Source: Frankia sp. AgB32 (GTDB lineage: Bacteria > Actinomycetota > Actinomycetes > Frankiales > Frankiaceae). From it: 61,969 nucleotides of DNA. The notes beneath the pieces were generated by a model. That model worked only from the letters and a program-made list of their open reading frames with translations. It ran no database searches and was not told the origin of the DNA. The stretch is taken from positions 1-61,969 of the forward strand of contig NZ_JALKFX010000033.1 in NCBI RefSeq assembly GCF_023243045.1, given 5' to 3'. A program made the translations under genes and the position numbers. This document shows, piece by piece, positions 15,963 through 26,791 of the stretch; position 1 is the stretch's first letter; every line of letters starts with the position of its first letter.

Positions 15963-18900
15963 CGGGCCAGCCCGAACTGCTGGCGCAGCAGGTCGACGTT
16001 GAGCCGCAGGGTGTGGCCGTCGTCGAGCTCATCCAACACGGGGTAGTTGTCGATGTTGAACAGTCGTCGCAGGTTCACCGCGAACCCGCTGGCCCGCCGG
16101 GAGATCTCGCCGGCCTGCTCGGCGACGACAGGTGTCGCCAGCGTGCCGTTCGCGGCCAGCAACGCCCGCACGGCCGCCTCGACCTTACCCACCGCGAGGG
16201 GCCGAGCCAGCCCCTTGAGCTGGGACTGGAACAGCTCCGAGCCCAGCAGCCCGGCGACGAGCAGGTCGACCGGATCCTCGCGGGCAGCGGCCGGGGATGA
16301 GGGCATGGAAGCCGGGCTGTCGGCAGCCGCGGCGGGACCGGCGCCCGTTTCGGACACGCTGGTTGTCTGCGCGGGCAGGTCGAACAGGGCCGGGCCGGCC
16401 TGTTCCTCCACGGGCCGGCGGCGCCTGCGGGGTGCAAGGGCCGGCTCCGCAGCCGCGCCGGCGATGCGTCGATCAGCGGCCCGTGAACCGATCCTGACGG
16501 TGTCGCCGCCGAGATTGGCGAGCAGATCGGAGGTGTCCAGGGACCACCAGCGTGGGCGCTGGTCGGGCAGTGGGCGCCAGCCAGGTGGCAGCTCTCGGCG
16601 GGCGGAGGTCGACGAGAGCCGGAACGGCAGGAAGGCCAGCAGGGGGACGGTCACCTCGGCCGGCGACGCGCCGCCGTGGTAGCCGCCCCTACGGCCCAGA
16701 TAGTGCAGCGCCGGATCCCACAGGGCGATGACGCGGCCGCCGGGGGCGAGCACCCGCGGCCCGGCGAGCGCCACCTCGCCGTCGCCGGCCGCGCCGCCGC
16801 CATCGCCGCCGCCGCCGCCGTTGCCGGCGGGGACCCGGTGGCGCGCTGACACCGCGTCCGTCGCCGCCAGTCCCGCCGCGCCATGGTCGACGACGTGGCC
16901 GTGGTCGCTGGTCACGATCACGATCCGGTCGGCGCTGCGGGCGTAGTCCAGCACCGCGCGCAGTCTGCCGACGTCGGCCAGGGTCCAGCCGGCGTCGTCG
17001 CGCTGCCGGCCCTTGTCGAGGGTGTCGTCGACGGTGTTGATCACGACACCGACCAGCCGGGTATCGGAGGTGAGCGCCTGCGTGAGGTCGTGGTCGAGCG
17101 GGGCGCCGGGCACGCCTTCCAGGTCCGCGTGGTGGAACAGCCGGGCGTGATGGCGGCCCCAGCGCGCGTGGTTCTCGAACGCGGCCTTCTCCGTCGCCTT
17201 GTCCCCGGTGGTCAGCGTGCCGCAGAGCAAGGACGTCCGCGAGGTGGCGGTGATGGTCGGTAGCACGGCGACGGCGGCTCGCCGCCGGACGGAGGCAGCC
17301 GGCTCGCCCACGTCCGCACCGGATGTCGACGGGACGCCTAGGGGGTCGTACTCCTGCCAGCGGCCGCGGCGCAGTTCGGCGGCGAGCTGGGTGGCCACGG
17401 CGGCGCTCATTCCGTCGAGCACGAGCAGCAGCGCGCGCCAGCCGCCGCGGGCGGTGACGACGGGCGCGACGACCCGGTCGAGGATCTCCTCGACGAGCAG
17501 CGGCCCACCGGGCATCGGCGGGCCGGCCGTCCAGTCGGCGAGCAGGCCCGCGAAGGATGCGTCGAGAGCGCGCCGCCGCCCGGCGGCGACGCGGAACAGG
17601 TCGCCGTACACGGTGGCGACGGCGGGCACCAGCTCCCCGCCCGCCAGGTGGCTGAGCGCGACATCGACCCAGGACGAGTCGTCCAGGTGGGCGTCGAGAG
17701 CCGCGGCCAGTGTCCTCGGCTCGCCCGGTCGAACCCGGGCTTCGCGCGCCGGGCCGGCCGAGGCGCCGCGCAGCGAACCGGTCGGCTGGGTGGCGAGCCA
17801 GCCCACGACCCGCGTCGCCATCACCGCCCGCTCGACCTCGGCGCGGTCGACGCTCGCCAGCAGGTGCGCACGCAGCGAGCCGACGGCGGCCACGACGTCA
17901 CGCGCGGCGCTCGCGAGCAGCGCGCGGTCGACGCCGGACTCTGCGGCCGCCAGGAAATCGCTGATCGTGGTCGCGACGCGCGAGAGCCGATGGTGGAACC
18001 CGGCCCGCAGAATGTCACTCGCGGCGCCGGCGGCTCGTCCGTCGAGCTCGTGAAGCAGCCGCTCGGCGGTGTCGAGCAGGACCGCGAGCTCGTCGTCCGG
18101 GTGCAGGGTCAGCGAGGTCGTGGCGAGGGTGAGACCGAGCCGGTGCGTGCCGGGGCGCGTGGGTGCCAGCGCGGCCGCGACGACCTCCCGGGTGGCGTCG
18201 GCGAACGCGCGCATCGCCGTCTCGTCGAGCCGGGCGTCGCCGAAATGGCGTTCCACGCGGACCTTCGCGCGCTCGACGGCCGCGACGTCCACGGCGGCCG
18301 GCCCGGGGGAGTCGACCGGGTCGCGTCGGGGCCACAGGCAGTCGCAGACCAGGCCGAGCGCGAGCGCCTGGTCGCCGTTGCCGGCCGCGACCAGGGTGAA
18401 CAGCGTCCGGCCCGCGCGGCCGGTGCGCTCGCCCAGGTAGGCGGTGAGGCCGGTGCGTTCGTCGTCGCCGAGCCGGCGGAACGCCTCGGTCGCGCCGGGG
18501 ACGGTCGTCCAGCGCAGCAGTGTGGCGATGTCGAGATCGGCGGCGCCGAGACCGAACTCGGTCAGGCCGAGCCGGACGGCGGCGAGCTCGGAGAGCGCGT
18601 CCTCGCGGCTGAGCAGCCCGCCGGACCGACGCGGCCAACCGGCGGGCGGTCGGGCCTCCAGCAGCGCCTGCACGACCCAGCGATCCTCCGGCGCGCGCAG
18701 CCGCGGGTCGGTCTGGGTGGCGCCGAAGTCCTCCAGCACCGCCGCCCACGGTTCGATGATGTCGACGCGCTGCCGGTGGACCTGCGCGAGCACGGTGTCG
18801 CCGAGGAGCTCCTCGTCCGCGTCGGTGAGCAGCACCAGCCAGCCGTCCTCGACAGGCTCGCGGGCCCAGCGGGTGACCTCCTCCAGCACCGCGAGCGGCG

Positions 18901-19117
18901 ACACGCACGGCACCACCCGCACCGGCCGGCCGCCGACGGCCAGCTCGACGGGCGCCGGCCAGTCCGGCTGGGCGCGGACCAGCAGGACGCGCGGCTGCCC
19001 GCCGGGGTTGGTGTGGGAGGCGCGTTGCAGCCTGCCGACCCGGCCCAGCACAACGGCCGGCGTCACCCGGGAGATGCCGGCGCCCGCGGGCCGCGCCGCG
19101 GTCGGCTGGACGCTCAT
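15959..19117 (-). CDS. pglZ: BREX type 2 phosphatase-like protein PglZ
   Basis: The protein has 1052 residues from ATG 19117, which overlaps the pglY stop as ATGA; a longer upstream reading has no support. The N-terminal half is helical and probably structural. The central PglZ domain of the alkaline phosphatase superfamily shows LLLVLDGMSAAVATQL (metal Asp), LPTITATSRTSLLCG (Thr/Ser nucleophile region) and IVIVTSDHGHVVDHG (metal-binding Asp/His). Family members are metal-dependent phosphodiesterase- or nuclease-like proteins and are found in all BREX types. A low-complexity Gly/Asp stretch interrupts the fold after the DHGH motif (around 16780-16830). Spacing and order fit the type 2 operon exactly. 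Confidence 0.9.
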   Translation of the reverse strand: MSVQPTAARPAGAGISRVTPAVVLGRVGRLQRASHTNPGGQPRVLLVRAQPDWPAPVELAVGGRPVRVVPCVSPLAVLEEVTRWAREPVEDGWLVLLTDADEELLGDTVLAQVHRQRVDIIEPWAAVLEDFGATQTDPRLRAPEDRWVVQALLEARPPAGWPRRSGGLLSREDALSELAAVRLGLTEFGLGAADLDIATLLRWTTVPGATEAFRRLGDDERTGLTAYLGERTGRAGRTLFTLVAAGNGDQALALGLVCDCLWPRRDPVDSPGPAAVDVAAVERAKVRVERHFGDARLDETAMRAFADATREVVAAALAPTRPGTHRLGLTLATTSLTLHPDDELAVLLDTAERLLHELDGRAAGAASDILRAGFHHRLSRVATTISDFLAAAESGVDRALLASAARDVVAAVGSLRAHLLASVDRAEVERAVMATRVVGWLATQPTGSLRGASAGPAREARVRPGEPRTLAAALDAHLDDSSWVDVALSHLAGGELVPAVATVYGDLFRVAAGRRRALDASFAGLLADWTAGPPMPGGPLLVEEILDRVVAPVVTARGGWRALLLVLDGMSAAVATQLAAELRRGRWQEYDPLGVPSTSGADVGEPAASVRRRAAVAVLPTITATSRTSLLCGTLTTGDKATEKAAFENHARWGRHHARLFHHADLEGVPGAPLDHDLTQALTSDTRLVGVVINTVDDTLDKGRQRDDAGWTLADVGRLRAVLDYARSADRIVIVTSDHGHVVDHGAAGLAATDAVSARHRVPAGNGGGGGDGGGAAGDGEVALAGPRVLAPGGRVIALWDPALHYLGRRGGYHGGASPAEVTVPLLAFLPFRLSSTSARRELPPGWRPLPDQRPRWWSLDTSDLLANLGGDTVRIGSRAADRRIAGAAAEPALAPRRRRRPVEEQAGPALFDLPAQTTSVSETGAGPAAAADSPASMPSSPAAAREDPVDLLVAGLLGSELFQSQLKGLARPLAVGKVEAAVRALLAANGTLATPVVAEQAGEISRRASGFAVNLRRLFNIDNYPVLDELDDGHTLRLNVDLLRQQFGLAR

Positions 19118-22100
19118 GGCGCCGGCCGCCAGCTGATCTCGATCTCGCCGGGCCGGTCGCCGACATCGGCGCGCAGCTCGGCCAGCGTCTGGTCCAGCGC
19201 GTCGGGACGGATGCGCCACTGTCGCGTGGCCCCGGCCTTCGTGTGGTCCGCCGGGTCCGCGACTTTTCCGGTGGTGAGGCCCGGGTTCACGCCGGGAATC
19301 GTGGGCGGGCGGCCTCCAACGTTCAGCCGGGGATCGGGTGTGACCGGAACACTGATCCGCGGCGGCCCGACAGGCGGCGTCACGACGGGCGGTTTCGGTT
19401 CGACGGATCTGGCCGCCATGGCGTGCCGAAGCAGCGCCGTGGCCTCGGCGCGGGCCGTGCCGAGCGCGGTGGCCAGCGGGTTGAGCGGGTTCTCGTCGGC
19501 GGCGCCGACGGCCCGGATCCGGTCGAGGATCTCGTGGGCCTGCGCGTCGTACGGTTCGCGCAGGCCGGCGATGACGCCGAACGTGTCGTCCCAGGGCGCC
19601 GCCCTGATCGCCGCGGCGACCTCGGCGGCCGTGCTCATGCTGACCAGGAGGCGTTTCGCGGAGCCGGCGAGGTCGGCGCGGGCGAGACGCTCGACGAGCT
19701 GGGGGCCGGGCGCCGCGTCGTCCAGCGCCAGCAGCAGGTCACGCGCTGCCCGCGCGGTGCGCAGCCGGCCGCCGGTCGTGCCCTCGACAGCCGGCCCGGC
19801 GGCAGCGGTCCCGGTGCCCAGGTCAAGACCGAGCTCGGACGCGTGCGTCTCCAGGGCGACGACCAGCTCCTGGCCGGCTGCCCGCCGACGCTCGGCCTTG
19901 ACGACCAGCTCCTGGGCGAAGTCGCGCAGTAGCCGGCCGCGCAGGAGTGGCTGCGGCCGCACCCCGAAAAGTGCCTGGGCCCGCTCGCCCGCTTCCGCCC
20001 AGTCCGCCTGGCTGGGCAGCGGCTGCTGGCGCAGCGTCATGTCCCTGCCGATCGTGCCCAGCTCGGGCGGCGGCGACAGCAGGCCGCCGTAGCGGTACCA
20101 GGCCCGGTCCGTCTGCTCGGCGAACGCGGCGACGACCAGATACGCGACGTTGTCGTCCAGACCCCGCGCCCGCGGTTCGTCGATCCAGCGCAGCAGATCG
20201 GCGACCCGCAGCTCGCCCGGACCCGACCCGGTCCCGCTGTCGAGCGCTGCCTGGGCGGCACACCGGGTGAAATGGTCGACCCACTCACGGCCGAGCTCGA
20301 AGCGCACCTCGTGCATCACGCCGAGCCCGAGCGCCGGGGCGATCCGCCGCATCGGCCCACGGTCGACCTTCGCGACCTCGATGGAACTCCCGTCGGCCTC
20401 CGCCGCCCTGCGGACGTAGCCGAGAACGAGCTTGAGATCGGCGAGCTTCACCGGCACGCCGGTCCGGTCCGGGTCGAGATCCGGATGGCCGGGGAACTGG
20501 TCGGCGAGCAGGTCACCGACGAGCCGGCGGGCCGCGTCCCGAAACGACGCCCCGAGCGGCAGCGTCGGATTCAGGCCCGGCCACAACGAGCGCAGATGGT
20601 CGTGGAAATCCGCGGTGACGTCGGTTTCGTCCTTGGACGTGAGGCCGTACGCCGAGCGCAGCGTCGTCTTCGTCTTGGTCAGCAGCGCGTCATAGCGGCT
20701 CTTCAGGACGCTGCGGGCCCGCTGCCGGTCGTCGGCGCTCAGATGCTGGGCATGGCTGTCGAACCGGTGGCCGCCGCCGGCGAGCAGATGGTCGAGCCGG
20801 ACGAGCATCCCCAGGTCAACAAGGCGGCTCGCGGTGAGATCGGCCGGGATCCAGCCGACCGTCCGGTGCTGGACGCCGGAGCCGCGCAGCCGTTCGATCC
20901 GGGCCCGGGCGTTGACCGGCGGCTCGCCGGCGTCGTCGAACGGGTAGTCGACGACGAGCCGCCAGGACTCCGGGTCGATCGGGGCGAGCTGGTCGTCGCG
21001 CAGCTCCGCGCCGCGCAGGGAGGCGAAGATGACCTCGGCGGAGCGCTTGCTGCCCCGCCAGACCAGGTCGAGCCGGTCGCCGAACGCGTCGCCGGTGAGG
21101 GTGACCCCCAGCTCCTCGACGAGCAGGCGCCGCACGAGGGCACGCCGGTTCCCGGCGCTGTCGTAGCCGACGGCGGAGTTGAGGATGCTGTCGACCTCGA
21201 CGCCGACGAGCTCCAGCCCGACGCCCGGATCGCCGCCGTCCACGGGCAGGTACTTGATCTCGCCGAACTGGCCGGCCCACCGCTCGACCTTCTTGCCGAC
21301 CTGACCGGCCTCGCCGCCCGGGATCGGACTGGTGATGCTGCCGTGGTTGAGCGCCGAAAGCCGCCGCGGCGTCAGGTTCTGCAGCGCGGGGACGCTGGGC
21401 GCGAGGGCCGCGAGCAGCAGCGTCTTGACCAGCCGGTCGTCGGCGGTGAACCGGCGGACCTTGGTGGCGAGCACCGCGTCGACCGCCGCGCCGGTGGCCC
21501 GGGCGCGGCGAACCTGGGCCAACGCCTCCTCGTCGAGACCTTCGGCGTCGAGCAGGTAGGGCCGCAGCCGGCGGCCGTAGAGCTTCTGGGCGGCGTCGAA
21601 CTCGGCCTTGAGCACGTCGGTGAACGGCGTGTCCGCACCCCGGGTGATGACGTCCCACAGGTCACCGAGCGGGACGACCTGCCCGAGGCGCAGATCGCCG
21701 CGATGGTCGACGAGCAGCTGGCGCATCAGCTTCAGCGCGGTCCGGTTGCGCTGCAGCGCCGACGACACGTGGACGAGGGTGTCCACGAAGGCCGGGCTGA
21801 ACGGGTAGGAGAGGCGGAACGCGTCCCGGTCGGCGCCGATCTGGGCGCTGCCGCCGAGCATCGTCTCCCACACCTCGGCGCGGACCTTTGCCGTCGTCTC
21901 GAACGCCTTCTCGATCGCCCTCGCCGCGTCGGCGTCCACCGGCTTCAGCAACCGCCGGTTGGCGATCAGGGGGAGGTTGCGGTCCTCCAGGACGATCTTG
22001 TCGAAGCGGCCGTCGGCGAGAGTCAGGACGTCGAGGAAGCTCAGCCGGACGTCGCCGGCGACCTGCTCGCCGACGAGCTCGCGCAGGTCGCGCTGGCGGG

Positions 22101-23067
22101 CGATGAAACTGACGATCGGAACGGCCCGGGCGCCCAGCCCACCCTCGACGAAGTTGGTGACCTTCTGCACCTCGCGGGAGACGAACGCCTGGTCACCCAT
22201 GTTGTTCGCCAGCCACAGGATCAGCTCGTCGAGGAACAGGATGACCGCGTCGTAGCCGAGGTCCTTGGCATGCCGGGCGATCTCGGCGAGGCCGGCGTCG
22301 AGGGAGATGAACCCCTCGGCGTCCTCGCGCAGATCACGGTAGGTGTTCGCGAACCAGGACGAGAGCAGATCGGAGACCAGCCGGCGCCGCGCCGGGGTGT
22401 CCTGCGCGGCCGGGGCGAGCGCCGCGTCCAGCTCGGGCGCCGTCCAGGAGGCGTCATTGCCCCAGTCGTCCTGCTCGCCGTCACTGGAGCCGGTGCCGGC
22501 GCCAGCGCGGTTGAGCTCGGCCAGGAACCTCTCGTCGCCGACCCTGGCCCGGATGTTGCGAGCCTCGTCCAGCAGCGCGCCGGCGCGCTGCACGGCGGCG
22601 ATCGGCGCGTCCGGGCGCAGCGCGCGCAGATGATCGGTGTAGCCACCGAGGACGCGCTGCTCGATCGACTTCGCGCCGAGCAGGTGAAACGGAACCAGCA
22701 GGAACTTCTTGCCGGCCAGATCCGAGCCATGCTTGTTGAGAACATCGGTCAGCCGGTCGTCAAAGCTGTGGGCGGCCGGCTCGCCGCGCAGCAGCGCGTG
22801 CAGCACCGCCATGAAATGCGACTTGCCGGAGCCGAACGAGCCGTGCAGATAGACGCCCTTCGACGCCCCGGTGCTCACCGCCTGCGCGATCAGGCCGAGC
22901 GCCTCGTCGAAGTTCCCGACGAGCCGATCGGTCAGCACGTAGTCCCGCATCGTCGCGGCCGCGTCGGTGACACCCTCGGTCAGCTTGAGGACGAAGTCAC
23001 TGTCGGAGGTCCGCTCCGGAATATCGATGACCTCACGCAGCAGCGGCGGAGACGGCAAGCTGGTCAT
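19114..23067 (-). CDS. pglY: BREX type 2 ATPase PglY
   Basis: The 1317-residue protein has Walker A near its N-terminus, YLHGSFGSGKSHF (Lys82), and a Walker B-like VILFLDELILWL around residue 270, followed by a long helical body and a C-terminal segment that ends REGEISWRPAP-like. This matches PglY, the large ATPase of BREX type 2 (the counterpart of BrxC). It is thought to work with PglX and PglZ at phage DNA. It starts 70 bp after the pglX stop and overlaps pglZ by 4 bp. The length is near the family norm. Confidence 0.9.
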   Translation of the reverse strand: MTSLPSPPLLREVIDIPERTSDSDFVLKLTEGVTDAAATMRDYVLTDRLVGNFDEALGLIAQAVSTGASKGVYLHGSFGSGKSHFMAVLHALLRGEPAAHSFDDRLTDVLNKHGSDLAGKKFLLVPFHLLGAKSIEQRVLGGYTDHLRALRPDAPIAAVQRAGALLDEARNIRARVGDERFLAELNRAGAGTGSSDGEQDDWGNDASWTAPELDAALAPAAQDTPARRRLVSDLLSSWFANTYRDLREDAEGFISLDAGLAEIARHAKDLGYDAVILFLDELILWLANNMGDQAFVSREVQKVTNFVEGGLGARAVPIVSFIARQRDLRELVGEQVAGDVRLSFLDVLTLADGRFDKIVLEDRNLPLIANRRLLKPVDADAARAIEKAFETTAKVRAEVWETMLGGSAQIGADRDAFRLSYPFSPAFVDTLVHVSSALQRNRTALKLMRQLLVDHRGDLRLGQVVPLGDLWDVITRGADTPFTDVLKAEFDAAQKLYGRRLRPYLLDAEGLDEEALAQVRRARATGAAVDAVLATKVRRFTADDRLVKTLLLAALAPSVPALQNLTPRRLSALNHGSITSPIPGGEAGQVGKKVERWAGQFGEIKYLPVDGGDPGVGLELVGVEVDSILNSAVGYDSAGNRRALVRRLLVEELGVTLTGDAFGDRLDLVWRGSKRSAEVIFASLRGAELRDDQLAPIDPESWRLVVDYPFDDAGEPPVNARARIERLRGSGVQHRTVGWIPADLTASRLVDLGMLVRLDHLLAGGGHRFDSHAQHLSADDRQRARSVLKSRYDALLTKTKTTLRSAYGLTSKDETDVTADFHDHLRSLWPGLNPTLPLGASFRDAARRLVGDLLADQFPGHPDLDPDRTGVPVKLADLKLVLGYVRRAAEADGSSIEVAKVDRGPMRRIAPALGLGVMHEVRFELGREWVDHFTRCAAQAALDSGTGSGPGELRVADLLRWIDEPRARGLDDNVAYLVVAAFAEQTDRAWYRYGGLLSPPPELGTIGRDMTLRQQPLPSQADWAEAGERAQALFGVRPQPLLRGRLLRDFAQELVVKAERRRAAGQELVVALETHASELGLDLGTGTAAAGPAVEGTTGGRLRTARAARDLLLALDDAAPGPQLVERLARADLAGSAKRLLVSMSTAAEVAAAIRAAPWDDTFGVIAGLREPYDAQAHEILDRIRAVGAADENPLNPLATALGTARAEATALLRHAMAARSVEPKPPVVTPPVGPPRISVPVTPDPRLNVGGRPPTIPGVNPGLTTGKVADPADHTKAGATRQWRIRPDALDQTLAELRADVGDRPGEIEISWRPAP

Positions 23068-23137
23068 GAGACACCTCGGCGGGTCAGGCGAGCGGTCAGG
23101 TCATGCATCCGAGCACGGATGATACGGACGGTCCCCA

Positions 23138-26100
23138 TCACTTCTGCGCCGCTTTCCGGCCACGGCTGGCCGCCGGCGGGCGCCAGCCGGTGAGGTCATC
23201 GGCGGTCACGCCGTGGCGACCCATCGCGTCGGCGAGAAACGCGTCGTAGACCTCGGCGGGGGAGCCGTCGTAAAGCGGATCGACCTCGCCATGCCACTGC
23301 CGCACCCAGGGCATCACCTCCAGCAGCCCAGCGAGCAGCGGGGTCAGGCGCTCGGCACCCCAACCGTCGTTGTCCTGACGTTCGACGATCAGCGTCGCCA
23401 GCGCCTGGGCCTGCTCGCGGTGATCCCAACCGGCCCAGCCGATCAGCAGCGTCGGATCGTTGTCCGGCCCAGCCGGCTGATAGGAGATGAACCGCTCCTT
23501 GGGCACATCCAGCTTGCCGCGAGCCCGCCAGTAACTGACCTTGCGAAAGTCGGCCGGAGCGTACTTTGGCGGCACCGGAATGCGGTCGCGAATCTCCTTC
23601 GCGGCCTCCGGACTCGGGGCGGCATCCTCGGCGCGCTGCTGATCCCAGACCGACTCCCAGTCGGCCCGCTTGACCAGGCCGGAGTCCTTGTAACGCAAGG
23701 CAGCCGAGAACGGGACATGCTCGTTCTCGACCAGGTCGTTGACGACCTTGACCAGGTTCTCGCCCGCCCGGTAGATCTCGGCGACGGCCACGAAGTCCGC
23801 GTCGCCGGCCAGCTCGTCGGCCAGTCGGCCGGTGGTCCACAGCCGCGGCTGGACCATGCCATCGAGATCGGCGAACCACAGCTCGCGGGCCTCAAGCCGG
23901 TCGAGTAGCCAGCCCCGCAGCGCCGCGTCCTGGAGCTTGTCCCAGCCCTCGGTCGCCCACCGGCGCTTATGTTCGGGCCGCTCGATCAGCCCGATGTTCC
24001 GATCGGTCTCAATGACGGAGATCCGCTTCTCCACCAGCACCCGATACTCGGTGGGCCAGTGCACCGGCAGTTCAGTGATCGGGGTGGAACCATGGCGGAC
24101 GAACCACTCGGACGTCTCCTCGCCGGCCGCGATCTTCCGCGCCAGCACCACCTCGAACGCCCGCTCACCCAGCTTGATCTCCGGAACCTCGGCCATTGGC
24201 AGCGTCAGATCATCGGCAAGTAGCCGATACTGCCGATAGACCCGCCAGTCCAGCTCCTCCTGCAACGCAATCATCCGTACCCGGGCGGAAGCCCACTCGG
24301 CCTGGGCCACAGCCAACCGGGAGCGCGTCGGCACACCGTCTGCCGTCACCGACGCCGGGCTCACCGCCGTCAGCCGCTGTGCCAGCCCATCCAGCTCCTG
24401 AGCCAGTTCCAACGGACACTCCGTCGGAAGTGGGAACTCCTCAAGCTTTGTCCCGGTGAACTCATAGCGGTTCTCCCACGCCTCGTCCTGCACACCGCGA
24501 CCGATACCACTCCCACCCTTTGGCTGGCTGACCTGCTTGAGCCAGAAGCACGCCGTCGAGCTGTTCAACACCCCCAACAGCCGCAGATGCTCATCCTCTG
24601 ACGCCCCCGCCGGCAACTTAATCACCGGCGCCGATTGCTTGAAGACTTTTCCGCCTCTGTCAAGGGTGAAATTGTTGTGGGTCGCCACAAAAGCAAGAAC
24701 TATCGAAAATGGTACTCGAAGCTTTGATGCTGTGAGTCGACCAAATTCGGTCCATCGGAGGCCGCTTTCGATCTTCGTCCTGCCTCCGAATAGAATATTG
24801 TTAGAGAGTTCGCTACGGCCGACCCAGAGATACCTCAGCATCTCTGGAACGGTCGCGACGTCAATGGCGACTAGATCTGAGTCGTACGGAAATACTGTCA
24901 CTTCTGCCGGTATCCACGACCAGTCTCGCACCGAGTCTCCGACCACCATCGGTCGGGTCCACTCGACTGCGAGACGCTGCCTGCGCGCACTTATTTCGGG
25001 CAGCAGATAAATCTCGTCGGCGAGGGTAAAGCTAGTGATGCCGATCGAATGGGATTTCGTCGCCAATCGAGTATGATTATTCTCCTCGAGGAATTCCCGA
25101 AGTTCCCCGCTGCCTCCGCCACCCACGCTCCATGGATGAGTCGCCCACTGGCCGCGCTGAGAGTCGTTCGCGCTGACCCATTGGCTCTCCGAGTCGGGGC
25201 GGCTTACCTGGGTGACGATAGCCCTCCACACGGTGCCATCGGCTGGATCTTCAGGTTGCGCCGGTTCACCCCTGATACCTAGGACGGTACGGATCGTGCT
25301 GGAGCGCCTGGACAGGTTGCGCCGGCCCGCAAGAATCACAGTCGGCGTGCCGTGGTCAGGTATGTAGGCGCCAGAGGTGTCTATGATGTGTGTGAGTTCA
25401 ACAGCCGCTGCGAAGAATTCTTCGATCAATTTCTTGCCGAACTCGCGCTTCATGAACGAGTTCGAGGTAATCTGTCCGGTACGGCCGGCACTGTTTCCCT
25501 CGGCGTCCGCGGCCTTAGCTAGCTCAAACAGGCGCTGCGCAAAGGGTACCGAGAGGGCGTATTTTCCTGCGCAGGTGCTGTACATTTCGCGGTACAGCTG
25601 ATTGAGCTTCTTGTCCTTGACAGTTATGTAGGGCGGGTTGCCAACGACGGCGTGATAGCGACCCTCTTCGAGGATGCTGGGGTGCTCGGCGAGGTCCTCG
25701 GTGGTATAGGAGAACTCGGCGAGCTCGTCGCGCTCCTCACCGAAGAGATCGAGCTGGCGGTGTTTGATCAGCGAGTCGCCGGTGGCCACATGCAGTGGGA
25801 ATGTGTAGCCGGCTGCCGCGCCCAGAGTCCTGAGCCGTGCGGCTCGAAGCGCCTCGACCGTCAAGCGGAACCTGGCGATCGCCGTCGCATATGGGTTGAT
25901 GTCCACGCCGTGCACCGCGTCCAGGGCCAAGTGGACCCGCTCGAAGACGTCGCGGTCGGGGGCGTGTTTTTCCCATTCGGCGAGGAGGCGGCGGAAGGCG
26001 CCGAGGAGGAAGTGGCCGGAGCCGCAGGTGGGGTCGATGAGTTTGACGACGTCGTGGCCGAACTCGTCGATGGCCGGGGTGAGCGTCAGGTCGAGGATGA

Positions 26101-26731
26101 ACTCCTCGACGAACTCCGGGGTCTGGAGCAGGGCGTATTTCTTGCGGACGTCCTCGGAGAGGTCCTGGTACATGTCGCCGAGGAAGCGGGTGTCCCAGGT
26201 GGCGTCGGTGAAGTCGTGGACCAGGGTGCCGGTCTCGGTGCGTCGTCGCCAGAAGGCCAGGAGGTTCTTCGCCGCGTCGTGGGTGGGCGGGATCTGGAAC
26301 AGGGCGTTGTGGCGCCGGTCGAACAGGGCCGCGCCGACGGGCACCTTGGCGATCTCGTCGAAGCCGGCCAGCAGCCAGTCGCGTGCTGTCTTTTCCGGGT
26401 GCCGGGTGTAGAAGTCCTCGGTGCGTTCCTCGGCGAGGGTGAGCCGGGCCGTGGTGGGGCCGGCGAGGAACGGGTCGCCGATGAGGCCGTTGTCCTCGCA
26501 GAAGCGGACGAACACGGTGCCCAGCACCCAGGCGACCGCCGCCTGGGTGACCCGCTCGCCGAGCCACGCCGACCAGGTCGCCGCCGTCCGGCCGACCTTG
26601 AACGCCCGGTCGTACTCGGCGCGCAGCCGCGTCCCGACCTCGGTCACCTCGTCCACCTGGGCCCGCAGGTCCTTCTCCAGGTTCTTCACCTGTCGCTGGG
26701 CATCCTTCAGCAGCGCCACCCGGTCGATCAC
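23138..26731 (-). CDS. pglX: BREX type 2 adenine methyltransferase PglX
   Basis: The 1197-residue N6-adenine DNA methyltransferase has motif [10 protein letters not shown] (from Asp233) and the catalytic NPPY (Asn365-Tyr368). It methylates one strand of an asymmetric site and so marks self DNA for BREX. I prefer GTG 26731 ([14 protein letters not shown]...) because GGGGAGAG lies 4 nt upstream and PglX proteins begin with this helix; a start 36 nt earlier is open. Residues about 370-695, the region expected to hold target recognition, are encoded by DNA of clearly lower GC (24650-25640) than both flanks, suggesting a swapped specificity segment. No G-tract that could cause phase variation, as in Streptomyces pglX, is visible. 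Confidence 0.9.
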   Translation of the reverse strand: MIDRVALLKDAQRQVKNLEKDLRAQVDEVTEVGTRLRAEYDRAFKVGRTAATWSAWLGERVTQAAVAWVLGTVFVRFCEDNGLIGDPFLAGPTTARLTLAEERTEDFYTRHPEKTARDWLLAGFDEIAKVPVGAALFDRRHNALFQIPPTHDAAKNLLAFWRRRTETGTLVHDFTDATWDTRFLGDMYQDLSEDVRKKYALLQTPEFVEEFILDLTLTPAIDEFGHDVVKLIDPTCGSGHFLLGAFRRLLAEWEKHAPDRDVFERVHLALDAVHGVDINPYATAIARFRLTVEALRAARLRTLGAAAGYTFPLHVATGDSLIKHRQLDLFGEERDELAEFSYTTEDLAEHPSILEEGRYHAVVGNPPYITVKDKKLNQLYREMYSTCAGKYALSVPFAQRLFELAKAADAEGNSAGRTGQITSNSFMKREFGKKLIEEFFAAAVELTHIIDTSGAYIPDHGTPTVILAGRRNLSRRSSTIRTVLGIRGEPAQPEDPADGTVWRAIVTQVSRPDSESQWVSANDSQRGQWATHPWSVGGGGSGELREFLEENNHTRLATKSHSIGITSFTLADEIYLLPEISARRQRLAVEWTRPMVVGDSVRDWSWIPAEVTVFPYDSDLVAIDVATVPEMLRYLWVGRSELSNNILFGGRTKIESGLRWTEFGRLTASKLRVPFSIVLAFVATHNNFTLDRGGKVFKQSAPVIKLPAGASEDEHLRLLGVLNSSTACFWLKQVSQPKGGSGIGRGVQDEAWENRYEFTGTKLEEFPLPTECPLELAQELDGLAQRLTAVSPASVTADGVPTRSRLAVAQAEWASARVRMIALQEELDWRVYRQYRLLADDLTLPMAEVPEIKLGERAFEVVLARKIAAGEETSEWFVRHGSTPITELPVHWPTEYRVLVEKRISVIETDRNIGLIERPEHKRRWATEGWDKLQDAALRGWLLDRLEARELWFADLDGMVQPRLWTTGRLADELAGDADFVAVAEIYRAGENLVKVVNDLVENEHVPFSAALRYKDSGLVKRADWESVWDQQRAEDAAPSPEAAKEIRDRIPVPPKYAPADFRKVSYWRARGKLDVPKERFISYQPAGPDNDPTLLIGWAGWDHREQAQALATLIVERQDNDGWGAERLTPLLAGLLEVMPWVRQWHGEVDPLYDGSPAEVYDAFLADAMGRHGVTADDLTGWRPPAASRGRKAAQK

Positions 26732-26791
26732 AAAGCTCTCCCCATCCACCCAACGAACGTCAGCCAACGAACAGCAGCGGCTTTCCTGCGG

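Noticed and set aside
20272-23193. A 973-codon plus-strand frame opposite pglY
   Set aside because: Composition is typical of an antisense shadow, and no motif, start context or family feature is present.
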